Below the pieces are notes generated by a model, which did not search any database, was not told the DNA's origin, and saw only the letters and a program-made list of their open reading frames with translations. The position numbers were made by a program, and so were the translations under genes. From Pyxicephalus adspersus (lineage: Eukaryota > Chordata > Amphibia > Anura > Pyxicephalidae), in contig NC_092863.1 in the NCBI RefSeq assembly GCF_032062135.1, forward strand, positions 17,620,428 through 17,684,427: DNA of 64,000 nt, written 5' to 3'. Position 1 is the stretch's first letter, and every line of letters starts with the position of its first letter. Shown here in pieces: positions 11,486 through 24,100 of the stretch.

Positions 11486-13295
11486 AAAGAAATCTATTTG
11501 GAGAGAGACATAGAAGTTGCCTTGACTGACCAACATGGGAGAAATATGCCTTGGAGAATGCTAGCTGCCTGGTTCTCAATGCTGACACCTATGATTTTTT
11601 TTTACAGCGAGTTACTGATCAGGAACAATAATGCAGAAATGGACTTGGACCTTTCTGATCTGCACACTTGCAGTCAGTGACTTGGAAATGATTGAAGCCA
11701 GTAGAGCGAATAACAGCCAGGTAACTAACACTGTAAGAGGTCAGCAATGGCACACATAGTTTGCTTTACTGACTGCAGCAATGGTACAGGTTCTATCCAT
11801 GCATGTGAGTTAGTTAGTAAAAAAAAAAACGTGCATGATTGGTGCAGTCTGCAGTAAATGCATCTCTCAAACAGAACCGAACCCTAACTGAACGGCATTT
11901 GGTAATGCACAGTGTAGCATAAACAGCAGTCATTTGTTTTAATAAATACTTGTTTTCACCTTTTTTTATCCTATGTTGCATTTCAGAACTGCTGATCACA
12001 TGCCAAGTTATGCCATGGCTATTTCCTGTCCACATGCCTGCACTCCAGGGAGGACTGCATGGCATTTCTAAGGGCAGGTTTCCTGTTGGTGGCATTAGGC
12101 CGTGCATGCGTATTGTGAGCAGAAATTGTATTCTCCATTGGAAGCTTGTGTATAAGGGTGACACAAAGGCACAATTGGGAGACCGGATCAGAGTATTATC
12201 ACGCCATAGGAGTGAATGCGTGAACATGGCCTTCATAACAAGATCTCCTGAAATTTTTAATGAAAGCTGCAAATTAATTAGAAATGCCAGGATTTTAGTG
12301 ATGAGGTTTATATATACTTTAATGTTTAGTTTATACAATTGTTATTCATAATAGCCACTTGAGCTTACACCCACTGACCCAAGCTGGATAAATAAAACAG
12401 GAAATCCAAATGAATCATTAAATCCCCTGTGTAATTCCTGTGTGTTAATTATACAACAGTGTCCTGTATGCATGCCTATAGCATGTTCCATGAAGTTCAA
12501 TGTTAAGTCTAGATCCAGCACACAACATAGGGGACACAGTTACATCCCTGAAAAGCAGCGTCCAAAAAACATTGGCGCCTGACGTTTTGTGCGTCATTTA
12601 ATTTGATCTCACTGGCTGCACACCCTGTTGACCAGCTCTTGAGTTCTGCGTTATCTTGTCCATCTGAATAATGCACATCTGTGTCCTACATCCAATATTA
12701 TCCCATTTGGGTTTAATCAATAAAGCAATGAAAATAGCAACAACGAGGTGCGGAGGGCAATAACCCTGATCAGCCAATCTGCAAAAACAGGGTTGCTGAT
12801 CAGTTACTGTACTTGGCACATCATCGCTGCATTCCTTATGTAAAAAAAGCACAAAAGAGAAATGTCAGTGCATGCCTTAGATATAAAATAAATAGTAATG
12901 TGGTGCAGGGCTATGCTCCCTGTAAGGTTTCTTCAATGAGGCAGCAGCATAGAGAGCGACAACAGTGTGTAGTGTGATAAACCCATAACAACCAGAGTCC
13001 CCCTTCAATGCATTTGCAGAACGCAAAGACCAAATCAATTCTGATTGGCTGATATTGGTTACTGCACTTTGTACATTGCTCTTTGTCTTTTAAATAGGCT
13101 GAAATGCAACCATAATAAGAATACTTTATACAAACATTTAATGCTATTTTATACTAATATACTGTATGAGCTTGTGCAAAGTCTTATTAATGCTTTGTCC
13201 AATGACACAAGAATTAAATGCTAATGATTTGTGTAACATGTGCTTTGGAATAATGTAAAGCAATGTCATAGGTTTATTGCATATGTATGATATAT
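11486..13295. other. Unassigned non-coding stretch with chance ORFs
   Basis: Contains the longest gap-free open frame of the window (minus strand, 11814-12338, 174 codons) overlapping a plus-strand 133-codon frame (11950-12351). Neither translation shows a domain, signal peptide or periodicity that I recognise, and I see no splice context that favours either. Likely chance or an unrecognised old repeat. Confidence 0.45.
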
Positions 13296-13296
13296 A

Positions 13297-13300
<4 letters not shown>

Positions 13301-13353
<53 letters not shown>
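13301..13353. repeat. (TA)n microsatellite
   Basis: Almost uninterrupted alternating T and A for about 50 bp, preceded by imperfect ATATAT/TTAT sequence from about 13280. Confidence 0.97.
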
Positions 13354-13357
<4 letters not shown>

Positions 13358-14894
13358 AAACCTAAATATGTATTCTACAGCAGTGCTTTACACACAGATC
13401 TGTACTTGATAGAATTTCTTCTTTCTGCACAAGTAAATGTTTATAGCAAACAACACGTTACACAAACCCTTCAGGAATATAAAAATATGGAAAATATTAG
13501 AGCTACATACACAAAATAAATATTACAGCTAAAGCCAACAATGGCACACAAATATTATTATACACATTATATAATATATTAACAACAGCACCATAAACAT
13601 GGATATAATAATAACTATAAAAAACACAAACAAGATAGTGAAAACACAAATCAAACTTAAATACAAGAGAACAATTTTAGCAACAGAATAAACACCATCC
13701 TTAATAATGCATGGGCATAAATACAATACATAAAAAATACATAACATGTATAGAAACCATAACATTGCGCCGGTTATTAATTATAATTAGCATACCCATC
13801 ATGTAACAACAAACGCATAGGCTGGGAACAGTTTTATACTATACCTGTATATGAAAGGTCATAACATATACCCATATAAGTCTACAGGCGTCAGGTTATA
13901 GCTTATTATATAGTGTAGGTAAAGGTCACGTAAACATCAGACATGTTCAATTGAGCATGTATGTTGGTGAATTGTAAAATGAGAATGTCAATAATGTATA
14001 TATGGGTCACAGGGCTGTACTGTATGCCATTGTGCCAGGGGGCATATACCAGAGCAAAGCTTGTCTGTATCCTTATTTTATAGGTCAACTAATATACTGT
14101 ACAGCATGTATAAAACACACAGCAATGCTGATATATACTACTCTGGAATAATAAACCCTGCAATGTATTATATAGGTGCCAGTTGTTCTCTATTAGCACC
14201 CCTCTCCCTGTGCCCAGGTGCCCATTACCTGTGCTGCTGCTGGGTATTAAAGGGACCTGTGCAGCCTTTGTGGGTGAATGTAGACAGGCTGTGTCAGACG
14301 TCCTTACTGCAGCCTCCTCTCTCTGCAGCCATAGCGGGTATATAGTGAAACTTTATCCTACAGCTCAGCCTCTCTGCCGGTACCTCCCACAGCTCCCCAC
14401 CCCATACCCAGACCTGCCACCCTCTGCTTTAACCCTGTCATCTCCTGCACAGCAGCTCTGCCTGGGTCACATGGACAGAGTTAAACCTACATGGCCCTGC
14501 ACACCTCCAGCACTATATAACAACATGGAATCTCTACATTCCATCATCCCTCTTTGTCAGCACTGCCTTAACCCTTCCTCATAGCTGTGGAACAGGTCAG
14601 GTTCAAGTAACCAGAGTACAAAAGCTGTAAACTAGTTGTCTCTCTTTAGTTAAGTCATTATTTTGCTATTCTGAGTGGAAAATATTGTTTTAAGTATTAA
14701 AATTAACACTTCTGCTAGGTTTGTAAAGTTCCTTGTCATAAAGCCCACCACATTTGATGTCATATAAAGAGATTAAAGTTTAGTAGATTCTACTGCTCAG
14801 TTTTTATTAGAAATAGACAATTTGAAATAAAAACTGCATAGGTTCCACCACTAGCCATTGAAGATGCATAAGTGATGTACACAGCAAACTATAG
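13354..14894. other. Unassigned non-coding stretch
   Basis: 13500-13900 is strongly A-rich on the plus strand. 14180-14590 is a GC-richer island with an open 133-codon proline-rich frame (14183-14584) and a TATATAA word near 14515; this is discussed as a finding. No exon is called. Confidence 0.45.
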
Positions 14895-14975
14895 AGCAGT
14901 TTTTCTAAAACTTTTTACTCCTGAGGTACCCTTAAAATAAAGGTCTCAGGGAACACTTGGTAAAACCAATATATT
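14895..14975 (+). mobile_element. Truncated hAT-like MITE fragment
   Basis: AGCAGTTTTTCTAAAACTTT followed by ACTCCTGAGGTACCC and GGTCTCAGGGAAC matches the left end of the ~280-bp hAT MITE at 4159. The remainder of the element is absent. Confidence 0.5.
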
Positions 14976-15184
14976 GGAGTCAGTGGAGGATCCTAAATTG
15001 GTGGCCAGTGCGGTCACGCAGCTGGATCAACTAGGTGGCATGTAGACAATATAAAATTTGGGATTAATCAGCCACAGTCCAAGCAACACCAGGTTTTAAT
15101 TGCAATAACCAAACATTATGCCAGCATCATTAACGCTTGAGTGAGTGATGAAAGAGTTTTTATGCATGTTACCATGCATGTTGG

Positions 15185-15591
15185 AAGGTAGTCCAAAAGG
15201 TTCCCAACAGGACAGGACAGCTTCCAACACACTGGAGACAAGACTAGTTCCCAACACACTGCAGACAGGACAGCTTCCCAAAAAAACTGGAGACAAAACT
15301 GCTTTCCAACACACTAGAGACAAGACTGGTTCCCAACACTCTTGGGACAGGACTGGTTACCAACACACTGAAGACAAGTCTGGTTCCCAACACTCTTGAG
15401 ACACGACTGGTTCACAACACACTGCAAATAGGACAATTTCCCAACACACTGGAGACAAGACTGGTTCCCAACACGCCGGAGACAAGATTGGTTCCTAACA
15501 CTCTTGGGACAGGACTGGTTACCAACACACTGGAGACAAGACTGGTTCCCAACACACCGGAGACAAAACTGGTTCCCAACACACTGAAGAC
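15185..15591. repeat. 27-bp minisatellite, left part
   Basis: Tandem 27-bp units of the type GACAAGACTGGTTCCCAACA followed by CACTGGA, with variants. The unit length is a multiple of three, so several frames remain open on both strands, giving 9-residue periodic peptides. These are not called as proteins. The array continues on the other side of the N gap. Confidence 0.92.
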
Positions 15592-15806
15592 NNNNNNNNN
15601 NNNNNNNNNNNNNNNNNNNNNNNNNNNNNNNNNNNNNNNNNNNNNNNNNNNNNNNNNNNNNNNNNNNNNNNNNNNNNNNNNNNNNNNNNNNNNNNNNNNN
15701 NNNNNNNNNNNNNNNNNNNNNNNNNNNNNNNNNNNNNNNNNNNNNNNNNNNNNNNNNNNNNNNNNNNNNNNNNNNNNNNNNNNNNNNNNNNNNNNNNNNN
15801 NNNNNN
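15592..15806. other. Assembly gap (215 N)
   Basis: A run of 215 undetermined bases inside the 27-bp minisatellite. The 58 bases immediately left (15534-15591) and immediately right (15807-15864) are identical, so the gap may be an unmerged overlap; see finding. Open frames spanning it are meaningless. Confidence 0.99.
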
Positions 15807-16045
15807 AGACAAGACTGGTTCCCAACACACCGGAGACAAAACTGGTTCCCAACACACTGAAGACAAAACTGGTTCCCAACACACTGGAGACAAGACTGGA
15901 TCCCAACATTCTTGAGACAGGACTGGTTCACAACACACTGAAGACAGGACAGCTTCCCAACACACTGGAGACAGGATTGGTTCCTAACGCAGTAAAGACA
16001 AGACTGGTTCTCAACCCACTGAAGATAAGACTGGTTCACATGGCA
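15807..16045. repeat. 27-bp minisatellite, right part
   Basis: Continuation of the same array after the gap. Units become more diverged (GTAAAGACAAGACTGGTTCT, GAAGATAAGACTGGTTCACA) before fading at about 16045. Confidence 0.92.
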
Positions 16046-16760
16046 TTGGAAATATGATTTCCTTCTACTACTCCAGCATAAATAGATCTGGTGATCACTA
16101 CACTAGAGGACAGGTTATTTTCCTACCAGGATGGAAACAGAACATGTCCTGCATGCTGCATTACTGCTGCTTCACTGTTCCGCATTGCTATTCATGCCTA
16201 TGGTTTGTGACCCATCAAAAAGGAATGTATTATTGCATTGTGTGCATGGCAATGTGCACATCAAGTATGCTGGTAAGAAATAGCTTTTAGATCTGAACCT
16301 ATATCCCCAGTGATTTCAGTTCCATTGCAAAACTATCAAATTGCATGGTCTGCAAAGTTTGCTTTATTCTTTACAAACAATACAAATAAAAAGGGAAACA
16401 TTTGTGGAAATCAAGAAGACATACACGGATAGATGCTTTGATGATAACAAAACCCAAGATTCCTCCATTTTCATTTAAATTCCAAGACGTTGACAAATCT
16501 CTTTGGAATCAAGCGGTTTATGGTCACGCGCTTTCCCTGCAAACTCCAGATCTTATCTTTTTCTAGATATATATTTTTTTAGTGTGGATAGGTTGTGCTG
16601 TGAACACATTGTTTCCATGACTCAGCCAATCATTACTTTTAAAAAATAACTTTTCCCAGAAATGACTGAAGATTTGTGAGACTGGCCAATGTATGATCAA
16701 GTGTCCTATAGCATTATTCTCTTTTTGTTTTCAGTATGTGTGTTGTATGTATTATATAGT
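16046..16760. other. Unassigned non-coding stretch
   Basis: No recognisable gene or repeat. A 78-codon plus-strand frame begins at the minisatellite edge and lacks any domain. Confidence 0.45.
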
Positions 16761-16761
16761 A

Positions 16762-16810
<49 letters not shown>
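16761..16810. repeat. (TG)n(TA)n compound microsatellite
   Basis: A short TG run passes directly into about 36 bp of alternating TA. Confidence 0.95.
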
Positions 16811-16814
<4 letters not shown>

Positions 16815-17062
16815 TATTTATCAATACAGAGCAGTTAAAGTATTACAACACAGCTTCTAACTGGCTTATTTGGGTTACTGCACTTTCCTTTTTTTTTTTT
16901 GAACCAAGTTCCAAAAGATAGATGACCATTACCAATACCAGCTTGTTTTTACAAGCGTTGGCCCTGTCATCATTATCCTAACTTCATGGCTTGACAAATC
17001 CCTGGACCAAGCATTAGGCCAATCAAGTCAAGACTCCTGACTGTATCTTATTACCGAACTCC

Positions 17063-17537
17063 TGTGACCATAGGATCACTTAGTAAAAAAGATCAGCCCT
17101 GTAAAAGAAGAGGTGTTATACTTACCTTTCCAGTGGCCCATGTATTGAAGTACTCCCCAGCTACTGCAGGCTATCCACACTTCTAGATGAATGCCTGCTG
17201 CTCCAGTGGTTTCTCCCCGATTCATTCTCTCCTACAGAAGAAATCACATCACATCTCATATACCTGCAATGGCTCAGGTGCAGTGAAGCAACAATGTTTT
17301 GCAGACACATGCTGCTAAAAAGACAGATACAGTGAATTTTCTTTACCAGGGCTGATCTTTGTAAGTGGCCTTAGGACCACAGGGTCACTTTAATTCATGG
17401 AATTTGCAACAGTTGCAATGTTCCCTGTTTTAAAAGTTGTTTCCTTTTTTCCCTGGAACTGGTGTTTGATCTCACAGTGACAAAAATAAATAGAGAAAAC
17501 ATTGAAAACACCTTGATCAGTTAGGTCCAGGCTGCAA
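17063..17537. repeat. Dispersed ~470-bp repeat, copy 1
   Basis: Matches 19344-19804 in the same orientation along its whole length, from TGTGACCATAGGATCACTTA to CAGGCTGCAA. Internal anchors are TTTCCAGTGGCC, AAGTGGCCTTAGGACCAC and AGGGTCACTTTAATT, and CACAGTGACAAAAATAAATA. The left end contains a small palindrome GTGACC/GGTCAC and a related GGACCAC/GGGTCAC block lies near 17371-17391, so a transposon origin is plausible. No coding frame. Confidence 0.8.
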
Positions 17538-17915
17538 AAAAATGATACTTTTTCAATATAAGGCCAGGCTTACACCTTTCAATGTGACTCTGTATGTGTT
17601 ACCATGGGGTATGGTGATTCTAGCACTACAACGCATCTGGCTGATCGCACCACAACACACAGTACTCATTGCAATGCAAAGTTAAACAAAAACAATTCAT
17701 GCACATCTCTTCATGTTCTGCCATGCAGCATGCAGCTCATTAAGATGACTGAGCTGCCTTTCTTCAACGCACTGATGCGCACAACGCACATTTATGCAGC
17801 CTTGCTATCAAACAACCATATGGATATGACCCTGACCTTAGTGACACATCAAGTAGTAAAGCACCAACACCATCCTGACAAACTTTTAAGTTTTTATTTT
17901 AGTCATCATCTAAAC

Positions 17916-18259
17916 CAAGGGTAGGCAAACTCCAGCTTCTAGGCCAGATACGGCCTAGCCAGTAGTCCGTTCCGGCCCCCCTGGTCGATCTGGCCTAATC
18001 CTGGCCAGCAGGGGTTGGCAACCCGCAGCCAGAGCCGCATGCGGCTCTTGAGCCTCCTTGTTATGCCTCCCTTCTCTATTTACTGTGGCCGGCCTTAATA
18101 CTTCCGCCGGAGCATTGCGGAAGAGATAGATTTTCTTTCAGGTGCATTCCTGGTGGGGGGCAAAGCCATCAGCTCGGAACTCGAGAGAGAGTCCAGCCTA
18201 GTGTGCCTTCTTGACCTCCTAAAATGGCCTAGTAGCCAAAAAAGTTTACTGACCCCTGA
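17916..18259. mobile_element. Mosaic hAT-like element
   Basis: Begins CAAGGGTAGGCAAACTCCAG and ends AAAGTTTACTGACCCCTG, inverted termini of a hAT family. At 18007 a second hAT left end, CAGGGGTTGGCAACCCGCAG then CCGCATGCGGCTCTTGAGCC, starts inside it; this is the family seen at 39912. The second family's right end is missing. Flanking 8-mers do not match, so the element is old or recombined. Confidence 0.7.
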
Positions 18260-19343
18260 TAGTTTGGGAGCTCAAAGAATGTTTACCAACAATAGGGTTC
18301 AACAAGGTAAGGTTTCTCAAATAGTGTTTAAACTCAAAAAGTGTCTGTATCCATTGAAGGATTACTCTTGAAGGTCCATTTAGATTTTGGCATCTTGGTG
18401 CATTGCATCAATACACACACAAATTTGTGTAGGTTTTTAGGTTAGATCCCCTTTTAAGTTTATTTTTATCTCATGCTATTTTTTTTATTTTATTTTATTT
18501 TTTGTGTCAGTGTAAACATTCATCCCTTTTATTGGCCCTGGTGACTATCGACAAAGCTTGATGGGAACCTAACATTTTGAGTTGTCATCCGAGCAATAGG
18601 TAAGAGAAAACTTCCTCAATAAGAACACCTGTTGCGTGGACACTTTCTGCGATAAAACCTTTGTTCACGTTAGAGAAATTTTCTCAAATATCTTGTGACG
18701 TGAAGGGAAATCTCCCTGGCAGGCATTTTTAACCCTTCCATTCTCTAAGAAAAAAATGGATAGACATATACACCAGGACACAAGTCCTTGAAAGCCACTG
18801 ACCTGACAAGTTCTTAGAAGGGCTGGGATGTACACACAGTGCTGGCGGCTGTATAGGCAGCAAATTTCACTACATATTTAATGAGACACATCAAAACCTC
18901 TGGCAGGTAAATAGAGCTGGAGGCAGTCACCGGGGGCACTGAGCCTGCAGTGAAAAGACAGAAGAGGTGCATTCAGTTGACATAAACGGTAGAAGTCAAA
19001 AGAAAAGCAAAGAGGAAATGTAGAAATGCATCAGACGTGGCACGGAATGACAAGTCTGTCTGCTGCGAAAATGCTGCCTATGTAATCTGTGTATTGTGCA
19101 TGAATGTTTATGTGTCTGTTTTGTATTACTATGCAACATAGCGGTGACTACATCAAGATTACAGAAACCGACATGAAAGAATAGAAGCTTTGATGATGCC
19201 AACCCCTTTTGAATATGCCAGTTTCTGTACTGTGATGCTAATTCACTGGATCTATATCTTCTGCATAATGAACTCTAGAAACATTAGGGCCTTGGCATTT
19301 TCAAATAGAGGTCAAGTATTATAGCTTGCAATTGCATAGCCCT
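18260..19343. other. Unassigned non-coding stretch
   Basis: No recognisable gene or repeat beyond T-rich runs near 18480-18505. Confidence 0.45.
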
Positions 19344-19804
19344 TGTGACCATAGGGTCACTTACTAAAAAAAGACCAGACGTGTAAAAGTAGAAGCACTT
19401 TACTTACCCTTCCAGTGGCCAGCCACTAAATGCATTTCACACTTCCGGGCAAATGGCTGCTCCTCCAGTGGCTTTTCCCACTGATTCACACATCTCTACA
19501 GGAAGATTCATCCCATGAGGCCGTGGGAGCAAGTATTTATAAATCTAACCTCTCATACACCTGCATTGACTTGGGAGCAGTAAAGTGACAATGTTTCACA
19601 ACACCGGCTGCCAAAAAGACATCTACAGTTGCCTCTTCTTTGTAAGTGGCCTTAGGACCACAGGGTCACTTTAATTTAAGGAATTTAGCACAGTTGCAGC
19701 ATTCCTTGTATTGAAAGTTAATTTGTTTCCTTTGTTCCCTGGAATTGATGTTTAATCTCACAGTGACAGAAATAAATAGAGAAAACCCCATGATCAGGCT
19801 GCAA
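19344..19804. repeat. Dispersed ~470-bp repeat, copy 2
   Basis: Direct-orientation partner of 17063-17537, starting 2281 bp downstream. Starts TGTGACCATAGGGTCACTTA and ends GATCAGGCTGCAA. The copies differ by many substitutions and small indels, so the duplication is not recent. Confidence 0.8.
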
Positions 19805-20689
19805 GGAATATTTTTAATTGATCCACTAGGAGGCAAAAACATTGCCAGCGGCTGTCTGTAGAATCATTTGCAATCAATTGCTAAATATAAAACAGGCCAT
19901 GTCAACCTCATATTAAACCAACTGTTGAGTAGGATTTGAGTAGGATATCCCAAGACTCTTAGTTCTATTAAGGGCTGAACTTACTTAGCTGGACAACCAC
20001 AGCAGTAGTACTACTTCTTTTGGGATTAGAACACTCAATAAAAAAGCAAATATTTAGGAAAATAGTTAAAAACTGACCTTGCAATTTAGATTACTGTACT
20101 TTATAATTTTCTTTCAACCTAATTTTACTCGCTGGAATGTAAAATAATAAAAGGAATTATTAAAAAGACTGGGTCTTCATTTAATTCAAATTATGCGGCT
20201 AGCTGAGGGCTGCCAGGGAGAAATAAAAGAGTCTCGTGCCATTTTCTAATCATCAGTTTGTCAAATCTGATGTAACTAAGCCAGAATAGCTAAACCTTCC
20301 TGCGCTGGGATCCCAAACATAGAAGATGTTTTGAATTTATGCCATGGCTGAATTATAGAAAATAGACATATAATTAAAATGTTTTATTAATTAAACAATT
20401 GTTTTCCAGTGAAAAGAACGGAAAATAACTGCTATAGTTGCCGTGAGCATTATTTAAACCCCCTAATTACACCTTATCCATATGAATGATACTCTAAATA
20501 CCTTCAGTACAATCAATTTGTAATTAAAATTATAAAATGCTGACTCCACAGGAATCAATAGTTTGGTTTAAATACTGAACAGTACTGTGTTTTGTATGCC
20601 TGCCCCTAGAGAAAGGGTGAGGGGTGCAAGCAATGACCCACAGGACATAGCCGAAAATGAGGGTGTAAGCCTGTCCTGTCCTCTAGAAC
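19805..20689. other. Unassigned non-coding stretch
   Basis: AT-rich sequence, no recognisable gene or repeat. Confidence 0.45.
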
Positions 20690-20690
20690 A

Positions 20691-21117
20691 GTGGTCGCCA
20701 ATCTTTCAGACCTCACAGACCACTAAATTCATAATTTTATATCCCGCGCATGTGCAGGGAGCCATGTGTCTCTAAAAGGAAAAGAAAGTTCCCCAAGAGT
20801 GACGTGATGATGCCAGAACCCACCCAGTCTCCCATCGCAGGCTCAGACCTGCTTGCTAAATATCCTTGGGGAACAGTAGCACAAGGCTGTGGACAAGGCT
20901 GTGGAAAAGGAGAAGGACCCCGCTGGGGGGCACACCGGCCAGAGCCGATGCTCCCGTCCCCCGCACGTTCAAATTATTAGGTAAGGGGAATGTAGGTGAG
21001 TATGCCAGGGAAGAGGATTGTGTGAGGGCAATTGCATGTGTATGTATAATGGTAAGGGGAATTTTTTCATTCATTTTCAAACCTACCTACCTATCGGGCC
21101 AACAATCCTTGGCGATC
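20691..21117. mobile_element. hAT-like element, degraded right end
   Basis: CAGTGGTCGCCAATCTTTCA at the left, followed by CAGACCACTAAATTCATAA and a GC-rich interior with CGCGCATGTGCAGGGAGCC, has the form of frog hAT non-autonomous elements. A weak inverted partner, AATCCTTGGCGATCAG, lies near 21103-21117. No matching 8-bp target duplication was seen. The overlapping short frames are not genes. Confidence 0.55.
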
Positions 21118-21120
21118 AGC

Positions 21121-24100
21121 TCCATTTCAACCAATATTGATTGATGATTTGTGACCCATTAAAATACTTTCTATTACTAGGCAATGACCTTTTAAACCCC
21201 ATACCATAAAAAAATAATGGTGGTCACTTAATGGTTTGTTACAAAATATCTCCTGGAATAAGTGCTTAGTGTACACTTACTGTGTTTGTACCATGCTGCT
21301 GCCTGTGTGGTGACAACTGAAGCTTTGCACTTGATAAGGAGATCAGTCCACCGAGCAGTAAGTGCATAGAGCAAATATGAGCTCAAGAAAATGGCCCATT
21401 TCTATAGGGGGGACTTTATTATTTTCAAATCTGGGGATAGTTTTGCAGGATTGTTGTTGTAACACCAATTAAATCCTTTCTGTGCCTTGCCTGTAACTAA
21501 ATGACATTGGTTCTACTACACAACAACGACTTTACCCTTACTCCTCCATCATGGACAAAAAAACCCACTAAGGCTGGTGGACAACAGTTATCATTTCTGC
21601 ACAAGTTCAGATCCCATGTGCATGGAATGCTGGGTGTTAGAGCATCTTGTCCCGCTACTGGTTAGAGTATTGTACTTTCTGACTCATAGCATAAGACACA
21701 CTAATCATTCTGTAAATAGAAGATGCCTTACCACCACCCACTTTGTCTAATATGTTTGCCTAGTTCATGTTACTATGAGTCAGAGTGTGTAGCTCAAACG
21801 AGACACGAGATTGGAGGCTGACCGCAAAATAAAAGTAAAAATAAAAAGCTCTGTATAGTGTTTTCTGTGAACCAAGTCCTCTATTCTGAGACTTAAAGTC
21901 ATCTATACCTAAACTTTTTTTTGTTGTAGTTTGACTTCAAAAGAGAAGGGTCAGAGCTTCTGCCAGGTTTTTATTGCCTGGGACATCCTCAATATTTGTC
22001 CTGGTAACCAGTTAAATCCAAAATGTCACCAGAAAAAGAAGGGAGGCTGAAGAATCATGTAATGAGCATATCAATTACCAAAAATGCCCCCGCTACCAAT
22101 CATTTACCTCCTTCATTGGTTGCTGAAACTCTTATTTATTGAATTTTTTAATATTTATTTCAAGTTAGTTGAAAATTAAAAGTTGAAATAAAGAAGTGGC
22201 TTGGTACACAATCATTTATGTTGTGTAGAAGTAGGTGAGCAGTTTAGCAGAATGTAGATGATATTAATATATGTATTTTATATTTTATATTAGAGACAAT
22301 CACTGCAAGGTAGGTGATACACTTTCAATTATTATTCAGTATTTCAGATTTTAAAACACAGCTATCAAAACATAAATGAACCCAGCCTTAATTGTTTTTT
22401 ATTATGGACCCAGTTTTCCTATCAGTTAGTAAATAGTAAATAGTTACAAATCATTGTAGATGCTTCAATGGAAGCTAAGAGGAACTTCAAACCAAGTGAT
22501 CTCTGATTTTAAGAAAATACCTGTGCATTAATGCCTCGTATCCCAGGGAGAAAAACCTAACTATAAGGCTCTCTGGGTAAGCCAAAATTTCTTTAAAAAA
22601 AACCCTGTCAGTTTATAGAAGAAAGTTATGAGCACCATTTGCAGTCCACCCCCAGACGACCTTACCATCAGTCTTCTGATGCTCCTTCCCCAAGCATGAT
22701 TTGGTATTTAGGTTTTGCTAGTTCGGTGATGTCACTCCTAAATCATTCCATTTGATTTCCAATCATTCCATTGCAAGGCAAACAATTGGTCATAAGGTCC
22801 AATTACATTGTCATGGAAGTAGGTCATATGTTTCCCCCTACCAAGATGCACTGAGTTTTTTGTGATGGAAGCCAATGAAACAGAGAATCACAGGAATTGA
22901 AAGGGCGTATAAGGTAGGGATGGCCTTTTGAAGTAGCAAATCCGGTTATTTTGCCCTTAATGGCAAAGGGTTTCCCTAAAGAGAATCGGTGCTTTGCCCA
23001 TGCACAGTTGAAAAATAGGTTATATTTAATACAAACCCCACAACCAGTACATATTCACCTTCCTATTGCTCCCCTGACCTGTTCAATCATTACAAGTAAA
23101 GGAAGGGATTACAGTGTAGGCACTAAACTATGACATGTGACATCACTTGATGGCCAACTGACTCACTAAGCTCATGTCTCATCACAAGGGAGGGAAGTGA
23201 ATCAAATGTTCCTTCAAACCTGGGTTACCGAGTACTTTTTTTGGAAACATTGGCCTTTCAGAACAAAGGAACTTTTAAGTTGATTTTAGTGGGAGCATGC
23301 CAAGGCAATGGTAGAGGAGGTACCTGCCTTGGGCAATGCATGTTGGGGTTGCAGCTTTGGGCAGGAACCTTTGCCCTGCATCTACTAGCCATCTCCTGAA
23401 CTGCTCGGGGCTGAGCTATCAAACTGGTAGCTGCATGTAGGCACCCCTACCTTGGATGCCATTGGACCTAAATGGATTTTCCATTAAAAGGAACATGTTG
23501 CCTTGCCACAAATAGGCAAAGCATAAGTGCACTTTAGGAAAACATAACCCCTTGTTTGCATACTCACCACTCCTGTACTGGAATCCTTTGAACTGAAAAT
23601 GAACTCTCCTGTTCTAAAAAATATCAGTGCCAAGACCTAAGTTCAAACTGCATGATTGCATTGAGCCAAATTGCATAGTATACCCAGACACTCATGGTGA
23701 ATAATCATTGTCTCAATGCCCTTATCCTATGTGAAAGCAATGGACTGTGGGCTGGAGCATCGACTTTAAAAGCAAGTGCCAGGAGCAAAGTAATCCTTGC
23801 TACCGCTGCATCCATCAGACTGTTAAAGGGCTGCAATCATAAAAAATAATGTGCATGTGGCTAATACATGGAATTATGGTATTTTGTATATTTTTTGTGT
23901 GATAGTTTAATCTTTTATGTCTGATCACTCTCACACTGCTTTATTTCTAAATGATAGCATCCACCATTCCTTCATGGTGGTCAGTTTTTCAAATGTCAGT
24001 TGCCTACTTTTGCACTATGATTATAGTTTCTGTGGCTTTAATAATTCTGTGTTGAAAGATCCAGCATACTAATTACTGTCCGCTGCTGTAGGACTTTCTA

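Noticed and set aside
11814..12351. Longest gap-free open frame (174 codons, minus) overlapping a 133-codon plus-strand frame
   Set aside because: No recognisable domain on either strand and no supporting exon structure; a frame of this length is expected by chance in 64 kb.
15314..16057. Open frames of 148-241 codons around 15.3-16.0 kb
   Set aside because: They run through 215 Ns and a 27-bp tandem repeat, so openness is an artefact.
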